A stretch of 21,986 bases of DNA from a virus (IMGVR_UViG_3300011432_000018:1-21986), one strand, 5' to 3'. Shown: positions 13,919 to 20,952, counted from the first letter of the stretch. The notes: generated by a model from the letters alone, not told the origin. Translations and numbers: made by a program.

Positions 13919-14217
13919 GGTTCAAATTCAAGAGCATTCTACGGGATATATTCCCGATACGACCTATACAGGACAAGCTCCCGAAATTGACCAGGCGGTA
14001 TTCAAGTCCCTATGGTTTGGAGGTCAGGCCAGACCAGGAACATGCAGCGAACTACCTTAAAGTTCATGGTGTGGCTAAATCAAGGTCAGATGCGGCGCGG
14101 TTGTTGAGAATTCACCCTGACAAATCGTTGAAACAGATCGTGAAGTTGGAAAAACCGAAGCGTCGAAAAATGGCAGCAATTGAACGTTCATGGGAGCGAC
14201 TTAAAAAATGGCTATGA
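13915..14217 (+). CDS. Small basic cytoplasmic protein (100 aa)
   Basis: ATG 13915 overlaps the stalk-protein stop by ATGA. An in-frame start further upstream (13882) would lie inside that gene and is rejected. The product is strongly basic ([34 protein letters not shown]), with a helical middle ([22 protein letters not shown]) that has a helix-turn-helix-like rhythm. No signal peptide or membrane segment. Lying among surface-protein genes, it might bind DNA during packaging or export, by analogy with virion DNA-binding proteins; that is inference. Confidence 0.7.
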   Translation: MRFKFKSILRDIFPIRPIQDKLPKLTRRYSSPYGLEVRPDQEHAANYLKVHGVAKSRSDAARLLRIHPDKSLKQIVKLEKPKRRKMAAIERSWERLKKWL

Positions 14218-14336
14218 CACGAAAACAGAGAAAGCGATTTGAAAAGCAGGTTGCACGTCAATCCGCTCATCGCAAACGCAGGAATACATACCGGGCAGTA
14301 CGTCATTGGGGGCGAAATTGGTTTGATCTATTTTGA
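14214..14336 (+). CDS. Tiny Arg/Lys-rich protein (40 aa)
   Basis: ATG 14214 overlaps the previous stop (ATGA). About 16 of 40 residues are Arg, Lys or His ([31 protein letters not shown]) and the end is aromatic (NWFDLF). The composition matches small DNA-condensing proteins packaged with viral genomes, or simple nucleic-acid binders. It is too short for family assignment. The tight overlap with both neighbours supports it as a gene. The next gene starts 11 bases after its stop. Confidence 0.6.
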   Translation: MTRKQRKRFEKQVARQSAHRKRRNTYRAVRHWGRNWFDLF

Positions 14337-14347
14337 TTGGAGTGAGT

Positions 14348-15835
14348 ATGTCTATTGACTTTGAAATGATCCCTGGATACCAAACTTTAATGCGTATCCC
14401 ATCATGGTTCAATCTGGCTGTTACTGCTGCTATTCTCCGGTTGATCAACATCGGGCAAGAGTCACTCTGGTACGACGAATCATTCACAGCATGGCTTTCA
14501 AAACTTGAGTGGCCTAACCTATGGGCAGCTATTCGTGGCGATGTTCACCCGCCGCTCTGGTACATCATTGAATGGATCAATGTTCGGCTGTTTGGTACAT
14601 CTGAGATAGCACTTCGCATTCCCGCTGCATTGCTCAGTGTGATTGCTGTCCTGTTAGTTCGTAAGCTGGCTTTATCGGTTGGCTTCCAACGCGGTACAGC
14701 ATTCCTTGCAGGACTGTTTGCAGCCGTGCTACCTGCGGCGGTTTACTATGGGCAGGATGCAAGGATGTATCCGCTACTGGCTTGCTGTGTATTGGTCGCT
14801 GCACTGGCTGCAATCCGTGAGAACTGGATTGTATTCACAGTGGCAAGCATTGCAGCGGTCTACACCCAAAATCTGGGTTTATTCTATGTACTAGCTATTG
14901 GAGCCGCGTCTACGCTTTCACGCTGGCACACATGGCGATCATTAATCCGCCCGGTGCTGGCAGGTGGTGCAACTGTAATAGCCTGGTTGCCCTGGAGTCA
15001 GGTTGTATTACACCAGGTCAAACAGATCAGTAATGGGTTCTGGATACAACCAATCACTACCGGTAGTTTGCTTTGGCCTATTGAAGCCATGACAGCGGGA
15101 GTCCGGTTGCCGGAAACTTTTACATTACATATCTATGGAGCGGTAGCAGGTGTAACCCTGGTTGGGCTGATTTCATGCCGCAAATGGGTATTCACTCGAT
15201 CCGGCCTGATTGTGATGTCTGTTATCTTAGGGACTCCGCTGCTTATAGCTGCTATGTCTCTTGTTTGGCGAACCGTGTATTTGCCCAGAGCTATGCTGCC
15301 ATCGGCTCTAGCATTGTGTCTATTGTGGGCTTATCCATTGCGGCATTTGTCACGGCCTAATCGGAGCATTGCACAGGCTATTGTTACCCCGATGATATTG
15401 ATCGCGCTCTGGTCACACTATTTCCCAGCGATCAACGGGCGCTTTCCAGTGCGAGAATGGGCGAACACTATTCAAAGCAATTGGCAGCGCAATGATGTGA
15501 TCTATTACATTGCCATCGATGCTTGTCTGTTGTTTGAATACTACCTGCCTGATAAACCCTATGCACTGCTTCCCTATGCTGGCGACCTCAACCAATCACT
15601 GACAGAAGAAACCAAAGCAGCAATGCAAATTGAGGCTAGATCGTTCGACTGGCTTAAACAACAGGGCTACGAACGAATCTGGCTCATTGTGGCAACAAAT
15701 CCATTGACCAACGCTCAACAATACCAGCAAATAGCCAGCATACTGCTTAACCACGCCTGGAAAGTTGTTAAGCATGAGGATTTGAATGTTGGTACACGCA
15801 CTATCTATCTGGTTGACCTGGTAGCAGAGATTTGA
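14348..15835 (+). CDS. GT39/PMT-like membrane glycosyltransferase
   Basis: The product is 495 aa. ATG 14348 has GGAG 5 bases upstream; TTG 14333 lacks a site. About ten membrane helices are visible. The first extracytoplasmic loop holds the family's acidic pair in WYDES (D43, E44) and then DVHPPLWY (65-72), hallmarks of the GT-C transferases of families 39/83 (protein O-mannosyltransferase, ArnT and bacterial relatives). A soluble domain follows the last helix from about residue 375. These enzymes move a sugar from a polyprenyl-phosphate carrier to an acceptor outside the membrane. Placement after four Thr-rich exported proteins suggests it glycosylates them, or alters host surface glycans for exclusion of relatives. 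Donor and acceptor cannot be read from sequence. Confidence 0.85.
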   Translation: MSIDFEMIPGYQTLMRIPSWFNLAVTAAILRLINIGQESLWYDESFTAWLSKLEWPNLWAAIRGDVHPPLWYIIEWINVRLFGTSEIALRIPAALLSVIAVLLVRKLALSVGFQRGTAFLAGLFAAVLPAAVYYGQDARMYPLLACCVLVAALAAIRENWIVFTVASIAAVYTQNLGLFYVLAIGAASTLSRWHTWRSLIRPVLAGGATVIAWLPWSQVVLHQVKQISNGFWIQPITTGSLLWPIEAMTAGVRLPETFTLHIYGAVAGVTLVGLISCRKWVFTRSGLIVMSVILGTPLLIAAMSLVWRTVYLPRAMLPSALALCLLWAYPLRHLSRPNRSIAQAIVTPMILIALWSHYFPAINGRFPVREWANTIQSNWQRNDVIYYIAIDACLLFEYYLPDKPYALLPYAGDLNQSLTEETKAAMQIEARSFDWLKQQGYERIWLIVATNPLTNAQQYQQIASILLNHAWKVVKHEDLNVGTRTIYLVDLVAEI

Positions 15836-15933
15836 AACGGTAATGAGCAGCTATTATCGTTTCCAGAAATGATATTTGTCCGGCTCTCAGAAACGAAAAG
15901 CACCGGGTACTCAGAAACGCTATTACATCGAGG
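15834..15933 (-). repeat. Inverted copy B of the methyltransferase 24-bp repeat array
   Basis: Read on the minus strand, this 100-bp stretch matches 7298-7449 at 92 of 100 aligned positions, apart from two gaps in B: 48 bases (exactly two 24-bp units, 7368-7415) and 4 bases (GACA at 7427-7430). The cores CGTTTCTGAG lie at 15919-15910 and 15895-15886, again 24 bp apart, with a third, partly degenerate CATTTCTGGA at 15871-15862. It starts within the glycosyltransferase stop codon and fills the gap before the translocase operon. The 4-base gap breaks the frame, so B is not a usable coding copy. It may be a binding array, a decayed duplicate or a recombination scar. Confidence 0.88.
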
Positions 15934-15951
15934 TTCATATTAGAGGTGACA

Positions 15952-16125
15952 ATGATTGAACTTCAATTTTTGACAATGGGTATTGGAATATTCGTGATCG
16001 GTGCCTTATCTGGCGCAAGTATAACAATGATCGCGGTTAAGGTGCGTGAATGGATGGTAGTTCGGCACCGCATTGCATGGCTACAAGAAAATCAGCCACA
16101 TAAGTTTCTCAGGCGGAATGAATAG
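15952..16125 (+). CDS. 57-aa single-TM protein preceding the translocase
   Basis: ATG 15952 has GAGGTG (15943-15948) as ribosome site. One hydrophobic helix at about 7-30 (TMGIGIFVIGALSGASITMIAV) is followed by a basic, helical cytoplasmic end (KVREWMVVRHRIAWLQENQ). It ends 3 bases before the FtsK-like gene. That gene lacks its own membrane segments, so this protein could be its membrane anchor, analogous to the N-terminal helices of FtsK/SpoIIIE. The coding call rests on the ribosome site, the coupling and the clear topology. Confidence 0.72.
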   Translation: MIELQFLTMGIGIFVIGALSGASITMIAVKVREWMVVRHRIAWLQENQPHKFLRRNE

Positions 16126-16128
16126 GCA

Positions 16129-18180
16129 ATGAAGGTCAAGCCTTTAACTGGTTTTGAGCAAATGCTGCTGCCCTTACTCCAACTGGTCAGTTGGGGTGAT
16201 AGACGGATCATGCTCGACTCCAGGATAGCTCATACACGCGAGTTGGCCCGTATGCGTAAAGAGCAACGCGAAATGACTAAGTTGCTCAACAAGGAAGCCC
16301 GCATGTTTGAGGAAATACTCATTAAACGCCTGCAATATCGCGGCGCTGCCCACATACAACGCCATGCAGATATATCTACAGGCGGTAAGCCTGTACAGGC
16401 CAAGAAAAAGCCTGTGCAGCGAGTGAAGTTTGTAGAAATCGGCACCGAAGCAGGTGGTGAGGTTATTTACTATCGTATCGCGGTTGGCAGGTGGACATAT
16501 TTTGGCTACCAGAATCAGATACCGTTCGGTGTTGATGTTGAGTGGTTGGTAAGTCCTGAGATGCTGGCAGAATTGACCTTTGCTTGCCAACGTAGGGTTA
16601 CAGTGCGAAAAGATAAACCACAGAACGGCGTTTGGTACAGGGTACATCGACTCAGCGGCGTAGATGGTATTCCAACGCTGGTCAATATCTCTGATTTGCT
16701 GGACAAATATCCAACGGACTATAGCAAAGCACCTATCCTGGTTGGCATCGGTGAACACCGTGAACCTCACTTTGTAAACCTTGTGGACATCCACCATGTG
16801 CTCATTGCAGGCCGGAGCGGGGGCGGTAAGTCCAACTTTCTAAGAGCTATCATCTGCGGCATGATGCGATTCACTCATCCTGAGCAGTATCGCTTTATCA
16901 TGATAGACCTTAAAAAGCTGGAATTAGGCCCGTATATGGAGTCGCCGCACTTACACAGTATTGATATAGACGGCACTCAGGTTGGCCCCATTATCTTTAA
17001 CATTGACGAAGCGGTGCAAATGCTGCAATGGGCAGTGCGGGAAATATTGCGCCGTACCGATATATTGTTAGCTAAGAGACTCAATAACCTGGATAAGTGG
17101 AATAGCCTTTATCCAGATCGATCAATGCCGCACCTGGTCATTACGATTGATGAGTTTGCCCAGCTTACCTATATGAGTGAGGACAAAAGACAGGCAGACC
17201 TTGCACAGAAGTTAGTTATCCAAGTAGCACAATTAGGCCGTGCTCTGGGAGTTCATCTCATCCTGGCTACACAATACCCACTTAAAGAAGTTATCCCTAA
17301 CAGTATTAAGGTCAACGTCGGATTAACAATGGCAGCACGTACTGAAGACTCGGTGCAATCCGTTGTTATTCTGGGCAGCAACGAAGCTGCCTTATTACCT
17401 CACGATGTTCCTGGCAGAATGATTGCCAAGCTAAACGAGAAAATTCCAGTGCAGACTCCCTACATATCAGATGAATTCATGTGGGAAAGCATTGCTATCA
17501 GTAAAGGTGTAGCCGCTGGCTTTATCGTGGTTGAAGAAGGCCAACCAGTCCTGCGCCGTGATCAGATTGTTCACTACATTGCAGATTGTGTTGACGGTTG
17601 GCTCATAGTGTCCAGAATGCAGGCATTACGTGAGCATGGCATACCTCTACAGGAACTAAGATTATTCCTGGCAAAGCTCATCAAGGCCAAGGAAATAAAC
17701 ACTGAGACACGTCGCTTTAGCATTGCAAAGCAGGGTGAACGCTATCGACTGATTGAGTGGGTGAATGAAGAAATCAAAGAATACGATCCTAACCCGTACA
17801 AGTTCGCTCAACCACTACCAGCGTTACGTGAATTACCACAGGTGCCATTGTTGGAAGCAGGGGAAATGCCTGCACAGACTGAACAAATGATAATTGAGAT
17901 CACTGCTGTACCTGTAGAGGAATCAACAGAGGTTGATCTCGGTGTAATCCACTTCATTGAAAACTGCTGTACCTGCAATAAGCATTTACGCTCTACAGCC
18001 AGTGAATTATATACAGCTTACAAAGCATGGTGCTTTAAGCAGGATTTTGAGATTTTGAGTAAACGCAGTTTCGGTATGGCATTAAAGGCTAGAGGGTTTA
18101 GACCAAAAGCTACCAACGGAGCGCGGCTCTGGGCAGGATTAGCGTTGAAATCGAATGATCCTGTAGCAGAAGTAGCATAA
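16129..18180 (+). CDS. FtsK/SpoIIIE-type DNA translocase with D5/P4-primase-like C-terminal domain
   Basis: The product is 683 aa. Residues about 30-75 are a charged coiled coil. The motor domain has Walker A GRSGGGKS (228-235), the FtsK-type MIDLKKLELGPY element, Walker B ITIDEFAQL (D341, E342), QLGRALGVHLILATQ, and the later MAARTEDSVQSVVILGSNEAALL region. This is the dsDNA-pump fold of FtsK, SpoIIIE and the TraB/TraSA proteins of actinobacterial conjugative elements. It is longer than and different from filamentous-phage Zot ATPases. The last 80 residues (about 605-683; STASELYTAYKAWC, LSKRSFGMALKARGF, GARLWAGLAL) match the C-terminal domain usually found on P4/D5-type primase-helicases, which I do not know as an FtsK partner. 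No membrane helix, so anchoring probably comes from neighbours. Likely moves the element's DNA across the envelope. Confidence 0.9.
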   Translation: MKVKPLTGFEQMLLPLLQLVSWGDRRIMLDSRIAHTRELARMRKEQREMTKLLNKEARMFEEILIKRLQYRGAAHIQRHADISTGGKPVQAKKKPVQRVKFVEIGTEAGGEVIYYRIAVGRWTYFGYQNQIPFGVDVEWLVSPEMLAELTFACQRRVTVRKDKPQNGVWYRVHRLSGVDGIPTLVNISDLLDKYPTDYSKAPILVGIGEHREPHFVNLVDIHHVLIAGRSGGGKSNFLRAIICGMMRFTHPEQYRFIMIDLKKLELGPYMESPHLHSIDIDGTQVGPIIFNIDEAVQMLQWAVREILRRTDILLAKRLNNLDKWNSLYPDRSMPHLVITIDEFAQLTYMSEDKRQADLAQKLVIQVAQLGRALGVHLILATQYPLKEVIPNSIKVNVGLTMAARTEDSVQSVVILGSNEAALLPHDVPGRMIAKLNEKIPVQTPYISDEFMWESIAISKGVAAGFIVVEEGQPVLRRDQIVHYIADCVDGWLIVSRMQALREHGIPLQELRLFLAKLIKAKEINTETRRFSIAKQGERYRLIEWVNEEIKEYDPNPYKFAQPLPALRELPQVPLLEAGEMPAQTEQMIIEITAVPVEESTEVDLGVIHFIENCCTCNKHLRSTASELYTAYKAWCFKQDFEILSKRSFGMALKARGFRPKATNGARLWAGLALKSNDPVAEVA

Positions 18181-18266
18181 CTTACACAGGTAACACAAGG
18201 CGGGTTTTCTCGCGTGAATGCGAGTTGGTGATATTAAAAGTGACGGTTAGTACAGGAGTACGGTAA

Positions 18267-18476
18267 ATGCAAAGTGAAGCGGTATTGATGACATGTGGAC
18301 TGTGCTGCATATGGCCTGCTTTAATCGGGTTCGGATGTTTTTATCTGGGCCGCAATTGGGGACGGATCAAACTGCAATCACCATTGGTGGTTAACCAGGG
18401 AGCGAAGCAAGCGCCGAAACAAGGTGCATCTGCACCGCGCGATTCTATTGGCTATGGCAGGGCTAAGGTCGATTGA
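18267..18476 (+). CDS. 69-aa single-TM protein with Cys-rich N-terminus
   Basis: ATG 18267 follows AGGAG 9 bases upstream. One membrane helix lies at about residues 7-27 with four cysteines (TCGLCCIW, GFGCF). A hydrophilic tail rich in Gln, Lys and Ala (KQAPKQGASAPRD) follows. The 86-base gap before it holds only a small CTCGC/GCGAG hairpin (18209-18224). The gene is coupled by a one-base overlap to the next. Function unknown; part of the translocase operon. Confidence 0.7.
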   Translation: MQSEAVLMTCGLCCIWPALIGFGCFYLGRNWGRIKLQSPLVVNQGAKQAPKQGASAPRDSIGYGRAKVD

Positions 18477-18718
18477 TGGTAGCAGAGGAAAAGGTAAACG
18501 ACTGGCAGGCTGTGCTGATAGCTGGCGTTGTAATGTTGCTGCTTTCAATCGTGGGCGAGTTACGACATCCAGTATATGACCGTGCCTTTGAGAATGCAAT
18601 TCAAATCTTTGTGTTGCTGCCCTTTAACTTCCCTGCTATCTGGTTAGTGCTCAAGATGGAAGAAATGGAAATAACTCGACGATTAGAAATGGAGCATGGA
18701 AATGATCTATCAGCCTAA
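18476..18718 (+). CDS. Two-TM protein (80 aa)
   Basis: ATG 18476 overlaps the preceding stop by one base (TGATG); TTG 18473 is an unlikely alternative. Membrane helices lie at about 10-26 (QAVLIAGVVMLLLSIVG) and 41-59 (IQIFVLLPFNFPAIWLVL). They are followed by an acidic, Met-rich cytoplasmic tail (KMEEMEITRRLEMEHG). The next gene starts within its last codons. No family recognised. Confidence 0.7.
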   Translation: MVAEEKVNDWQAVLIAGVVMLLLSIVGELRHPVYDRAFENAIQIFVLLPFNFPAIWLVLKMEEMEITRRLEMEHGNDLSA

Positions 18719-18920
18719 CACTGGATTCTCTGATCTGGAGTGGATTGTAGTCATGATATGTTTTACATTCGCTTTCAGCCTCATGGCAATATTTAGTTCA
18801 CCACCACTTGGAGGCATCATTTTTGGTATTTTAGGTGCATTCTATGGACTGGTATTTACTTTGATCGTCCTGGCTTTTGTAGGGTATCAGATAGATTATC
18901 GAACAAATAAAGCGAGGTAA
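18702..18920 (+). CDS. Hydrophobic membrane protein (72 aa)
   Basis: ATG 18702 is chosen over ATG 18696 because GGAG at 18691-18694 is 7 bases from it and only 1 from the other. Two or three membrane segments are visible (LEWIVVMICFTFAFSLMAIF and GGIIFGILGAFYGLVFTLIVLAFVG), with a short basic end. It overlaps the previous gene by 17 bases in another frame. The three consecutive small membrane proteins after the translocase may form or line its membrane channel, which is inference from position. Confidence 0.7.
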   Translation: MIYQPNTGFSDLEWIVVMICFTFAFSLMAIFSSPPLGGIIFGILGAFYGLVFTLIVLAFVGYQIDYRTNKAR

Positions 18921-18922
18921 TA

Positions 18923-19477
18923 ATGAGTATTCAAGACGCAATCAATGAGCCTATATCTAAGAATTCAGACCTGGAAACAATTCAGGAAGCAATTAAGAAA
19001 TCCTATCGGGGGAAACGTAAGGTCAACGTTCGTTGGATCAACTCCGGTGATTCAGAGCCTAACACACGTTATTTCATGATACGTCCTAAGCAAAGATTTT
19101 TAGCGGCTAAAGGCAATGGGATTGCGACACTTTGCATCGGTTTGAGTGCGCTGTATCAGCTTTTTTCTGGTAAAACAAAGTCAGCACCTTGTACTGGTTG
19201 GTATGCTCAGAGTGACAAGAACGAATACAGCTTTATCGGCAGTGTAGACCAAGTACTCAAGTGGCTGAATATCCGTTCAAAAACTCTATATGAATATGTC
19301 AGAATTATCAATGTGGACAGCGGAAATAGCTTTAAGCGCCAGATTCGGAGACTCGAAGATGCTGGTTATCAACTGCACATGATTATCCCTGGTACAATAT
19401 GGGTGCCAACGAAACTTGTATACACTATTCCCTATGAGGATCATCCGAACATGCAAGAGCGATATTTATTTGTCTAA
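18923..19477 (+). CDS. 184-aa protein of unknown function ending the translocase operon
   Basis: ATG 18923 starts 2 bases after the previous stop, with GCGAGG 9 bases upstream. It appears mainly soluble, with one moderately hydrophobic stretch (GIATLCIGLSALYQLF, about 70-85). The second half (VDQVLKWLNIRSKTLYEYVRI, RQIRRLEDAGYQLHMI) has alternating helices that could be winged-helix-like. No catalytic motif recognised. It is the last gene before a terminator-like hairpin. A replication, partition or transfer accessory role is possible but unsupported. Confidence 0.68.
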   Translation: MSIQDAINEPISKNSDLETIQEAIKKSYRGKRKVNVRWINSGDSEPNTRYFMIRPKQRFLAAKGNGIATLCIGLSALYQLFSGKTKSAPCTGWYAQSDKNEYSFIGSVDQVLKWLNIRSKTLYEYVRIINVDSGNSFKRQIRRLEDAGYQLHMIIPGTIWVPTKLVYTIPYEDHPNMQERYLFV

Positions 19478-19573
19478 ATCTTAATACTTTGGAGGTCGAA
19501 TTTCACCTTCAAAAGACAAATGCTTTGTTCTGACACGGACTTTTTATCGGAAGTTTTTAGAAGGGCAACAAAA

Positions 19574-19604
19574 GGCCGCAACAGGTCAGGTTTTGCGGTC
19601 TTAT
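19574..19604. terminator. Terminator between translocase operon and leftward gene
   Basis: GGCCGCAA (19574-19581) pairs with TTGCGGTC (19593-19600), with one G-U pair, around an 11-base loop. It is flanked by AAAA on the left and TTATAAAT on the right, so it can end transcription from both convergent sides. The rest of 19478-19665 shows a ribosome-site-like TGGAGG (about 19491) with no ORF after it. Confidence 0.6.
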
Positions 19605-19665
19605 AAATTGATGTAGAGTTGATTGCCCAGCTCACCGGTGAGAGTGAAATTAATTCTATTGAGGC

Positions 19666-20106
19666 TTAACGCTTTTTAGTACGAGCAATCACGACCTTGC
19701 GACCTGGAAGCAATGCAACGTTTCGCCCCGGTAGCACAGGCAGCTTTCTCACAGGTTTCGGACTTCGTTTGTCATTTTCAGGCGCATGAAGAGTCGCCGG
19801 ACTGTCATCTGGTTTCGGGGAAACAATCTTGATACGAAACTCTATTGGCTCCCGGTTGAAATATATCTTATACAATGTTTTACCATCTGGATTTTCAATA
19901 GTACCCGTAATCAGCCCTGTAACAAGATCGTTTAATTCATCGGATTTGCTGTGAACACTTAACATAAAGCGCTTTCCAACGCGCCACATTGCAACGATAG
20001 AGCAACTTAGAAGATCACGCAATGCAGGCCGTCCGGGGTATTGCTCTATACCCCATTTGCGCTCATGAAATTCGACCCATTCCAGGAATGTTTTCTCTGT
20101 TGCCAT
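19666..20106 (-). CDS. 146-aa leftward protein, function unknown
   Basis: ATG 20106 has GGGGGCG just upstream on the minus strand, and a TATAAT-like -10 inside the inverted repeat at 20122-20145. The N-terminal 95 residues appear to be a folded alpha/beta domain (FLEWVEFHERKWG, ALRDLLSCSIVAMWRVGKRF). The end is a basic Pro-rich tail with a repeated LPGRxV pattern (VLPGRNVALLPGRKVVIARTKKR). It lies downstream of the repressor gene on the same strand with its own promoter region. No family recognised. Confidence 0.7.
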   Translation of the reverse strand: MATEKTFLEWVEFHERKWGIEQYPGRPALRDLLSCSIVAMWRVGKRFMLSVHSKSDELNDLVTGLITGTIENPDGKTLYKIYFNREPIEFRIKIVSPKPDDSPATLHAPENDKRSPKPVRKLPVLPGRNVALLPGRKVVIARTKKR

Positions 20107-20121
20107 ATCGCCCCCTGCAAT

Positions 20122-20145
20122 ACCATCAATTCATTATATGATGGT
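20122..20145. promoter_or_regulatory. Inverted repeat ACCATCA/TGATGGT over a leftward promoter
   Basis: ACCATCA (20122-20128) and TGATGGT (20139-20145) are separated by 10 AT-rich bases. The minus strand of that gap reads CATATAATGA, so the repeat brackets a likely -10 for the 19666-20106 gene. This is a typical dimer-operator layout. Confidence 0.5.
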
Positions 20146-20200
20146 TTATATATGCAGAAAATCACAACAATGTTATTGATTTGGTTATATTTTTCTAACC

Positions 20201-20515
20201 TTAATGACCGGAGGAAATGATCGCTACGGCAGCCATACGATCCCCACGCCGCATTGCTGCAATAACCTTCTGCTCGATTGGACTCAGTTCATTGGATTGA
20301 AACTTCGGAGTAGGATCGTCTGTTAATCCTAATAGCCAGTCGGTAGATGTTTCCAGAGCTTGCGCAAGACCAGCTAAAGTATCGCCTGTAGCGTCACTTT
20401 GTCCCTTTTCGTATTTTGATATTCTCTTTTGATCGGTACGCGCCTTTGCAGCTAATTCCTCCTGAGTGAGATTCAGCAGAATCCGACGCTCCCGAACACG
20501 ATCCCCACGTATCAT
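20201..20515 (-). CDS. XRE/cI-family repressor
   Basis: The product is 104 aa. A canonical five-helix HTH_3 domain covers residues 6-63: VRERRILLNLTQEELAAKA, then RTDQKRISKYEKGQSDATGDTLAGLAQALETSTDWLLGL. A short C-terminal helix (LSPIEQKVIAAMRRGD) follows. There is no protease-like (S24) domain, so induction would need an antirepressor or partner rather than RecA-driven self-cleavage. AGGATAGG precedes ATG 20515. It is read divergently from a near-consensus promoter with direct-repeat operators, the usual lysogeny or quiescence switch of temperate and integrative elements. Confidence 0.9.
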   Translation of the reverse strand: MIRGDRVRERRILLNLTQEELAAKARTDQKRISKYEKGQSDATGDTLAGLAQALETSTDWLLGLTDDPTPKFQSNELSPIEQKVIAAMRRGDRMAAVAIISSGH

Positions 20516-20562
20516 AGACCTATCCTATGGCCTTTACACCTAATAATATATCCAATAAGTTA

Positions 20563-20590
20563 TTGACACTACATTTAAAAGGCGTATAAT
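20563..20590 (+). promoter_or_regulatory. Rightward sigma-70 promoter of the early operon
   Basis: TTGACA (20563-20568) and TATAAT (20585-20590), both perfect consensus hexamers, are separated by 16 bp. It drives the genes from 20665 through the join to the helicase and is the strongest promoter visible in the window. Confidence 0.85.
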
Positions 20591-20608
20591 AGGTCGAAAA
20601 GGCGTATA
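20577..20608 (+). promoter_or_regulatory. Paired 12-bp operator-like direct repeats
   Basis: AAAAGGCGTATA occurs at 20577-20588 and 20597-20608, exactly 20 bp (about two helical turns) apart. The first overlaps the -10 element and the second the start of transcription, ideal for repression. A partial inverse match (GGCCTTT, 20529-20535) lies nearer the repressor gene. The XRE repressor encoded at 20201-20515 is the likely binder. Confidence 0.7.
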
Positions 20609-20664
20609 TCAAAAAATTTTAATAATCTCTAGGGTGTTTAGGAGTATTGGAGGGTCAGTAGACC

Positions 20665-20880
20665 ATGACGAAAATGATTGACATCGAACGAAAGAATAAT
20701 GGTCGCCCCATTGTAGAGGTATTGAAAGAACTCTACACATTGCATGGTTCACAGGTTGAAGTAGCGAAAGCTCTGGGCATTAGCCAGGGGACTCTATCTG
20801 TCTGGCTGATCAAGCTGAATTTAGAGCAGAAAACTATCTTAGTACCACGCAATCAACAAGATGCAGCGCGTACAGCCTAA
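20665..20880 (+). CDS. Small helix-turn-helix protein (71 aa)
   Basis: ATG 20665 is used (a second in-frame ATG at 20674 is possible), with GGAGGG about 12 bases upstream. Residues about 19-50 form an HTH of the Fis/resolvase or Cro type (ELYTLHGSQVEVAKALGISQGTLSVWLIKLNL). It is the first gene behind the main rightward promoter, the usual place of a Cro-like or early activator protein. No other domain. Family assignment below HTH is not possible. Confidence 0.8.
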   Translation: MTKMIDIERKNNGRPIVEVLKELYTLHGSQVEVAKALGISQGTLSVWLIKLNLEQKTILVPRNQQDAARTA

Positions 20881-20894
20881 TCCCAGGCTTTTAA

Positions 20895-20920
20895 TGGTGC
20901 GACCCGGTGAAAACGCACCA
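20895..20920 (+). promoter_or_regulatory. Hairpin in the leader of the second early gene
   Basis: TGGTGCG (20895-20901) pairs with CGCACCA (20914-20920) around a 12-base loop, 20 bases before an AGGAGG ribosome site. No T-run follows. It could be an attenuator, a protein-binding hairpin or an mRNA processing site. Confidence 0.4.
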
Positions 20921-20952
20921 GGCCGCAAAAGTAGACACAGGAGGTTACCCAC

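Noticed and set aside
7298-15933. Diversity-generating retroelement (template and variable repeat)
   Set aside because: No reverse transcriptase is encoded, and the differences between the copies are not confined to adenines and include unit-sized gaps.
16174-16797. 207-aa antisense ORF opposite the FtsK-like gene
   Set aside because: It lies wholly inside a strongly supported coding gene, has no ribosome site or recognisable motif, and is a reading-frame shadow.
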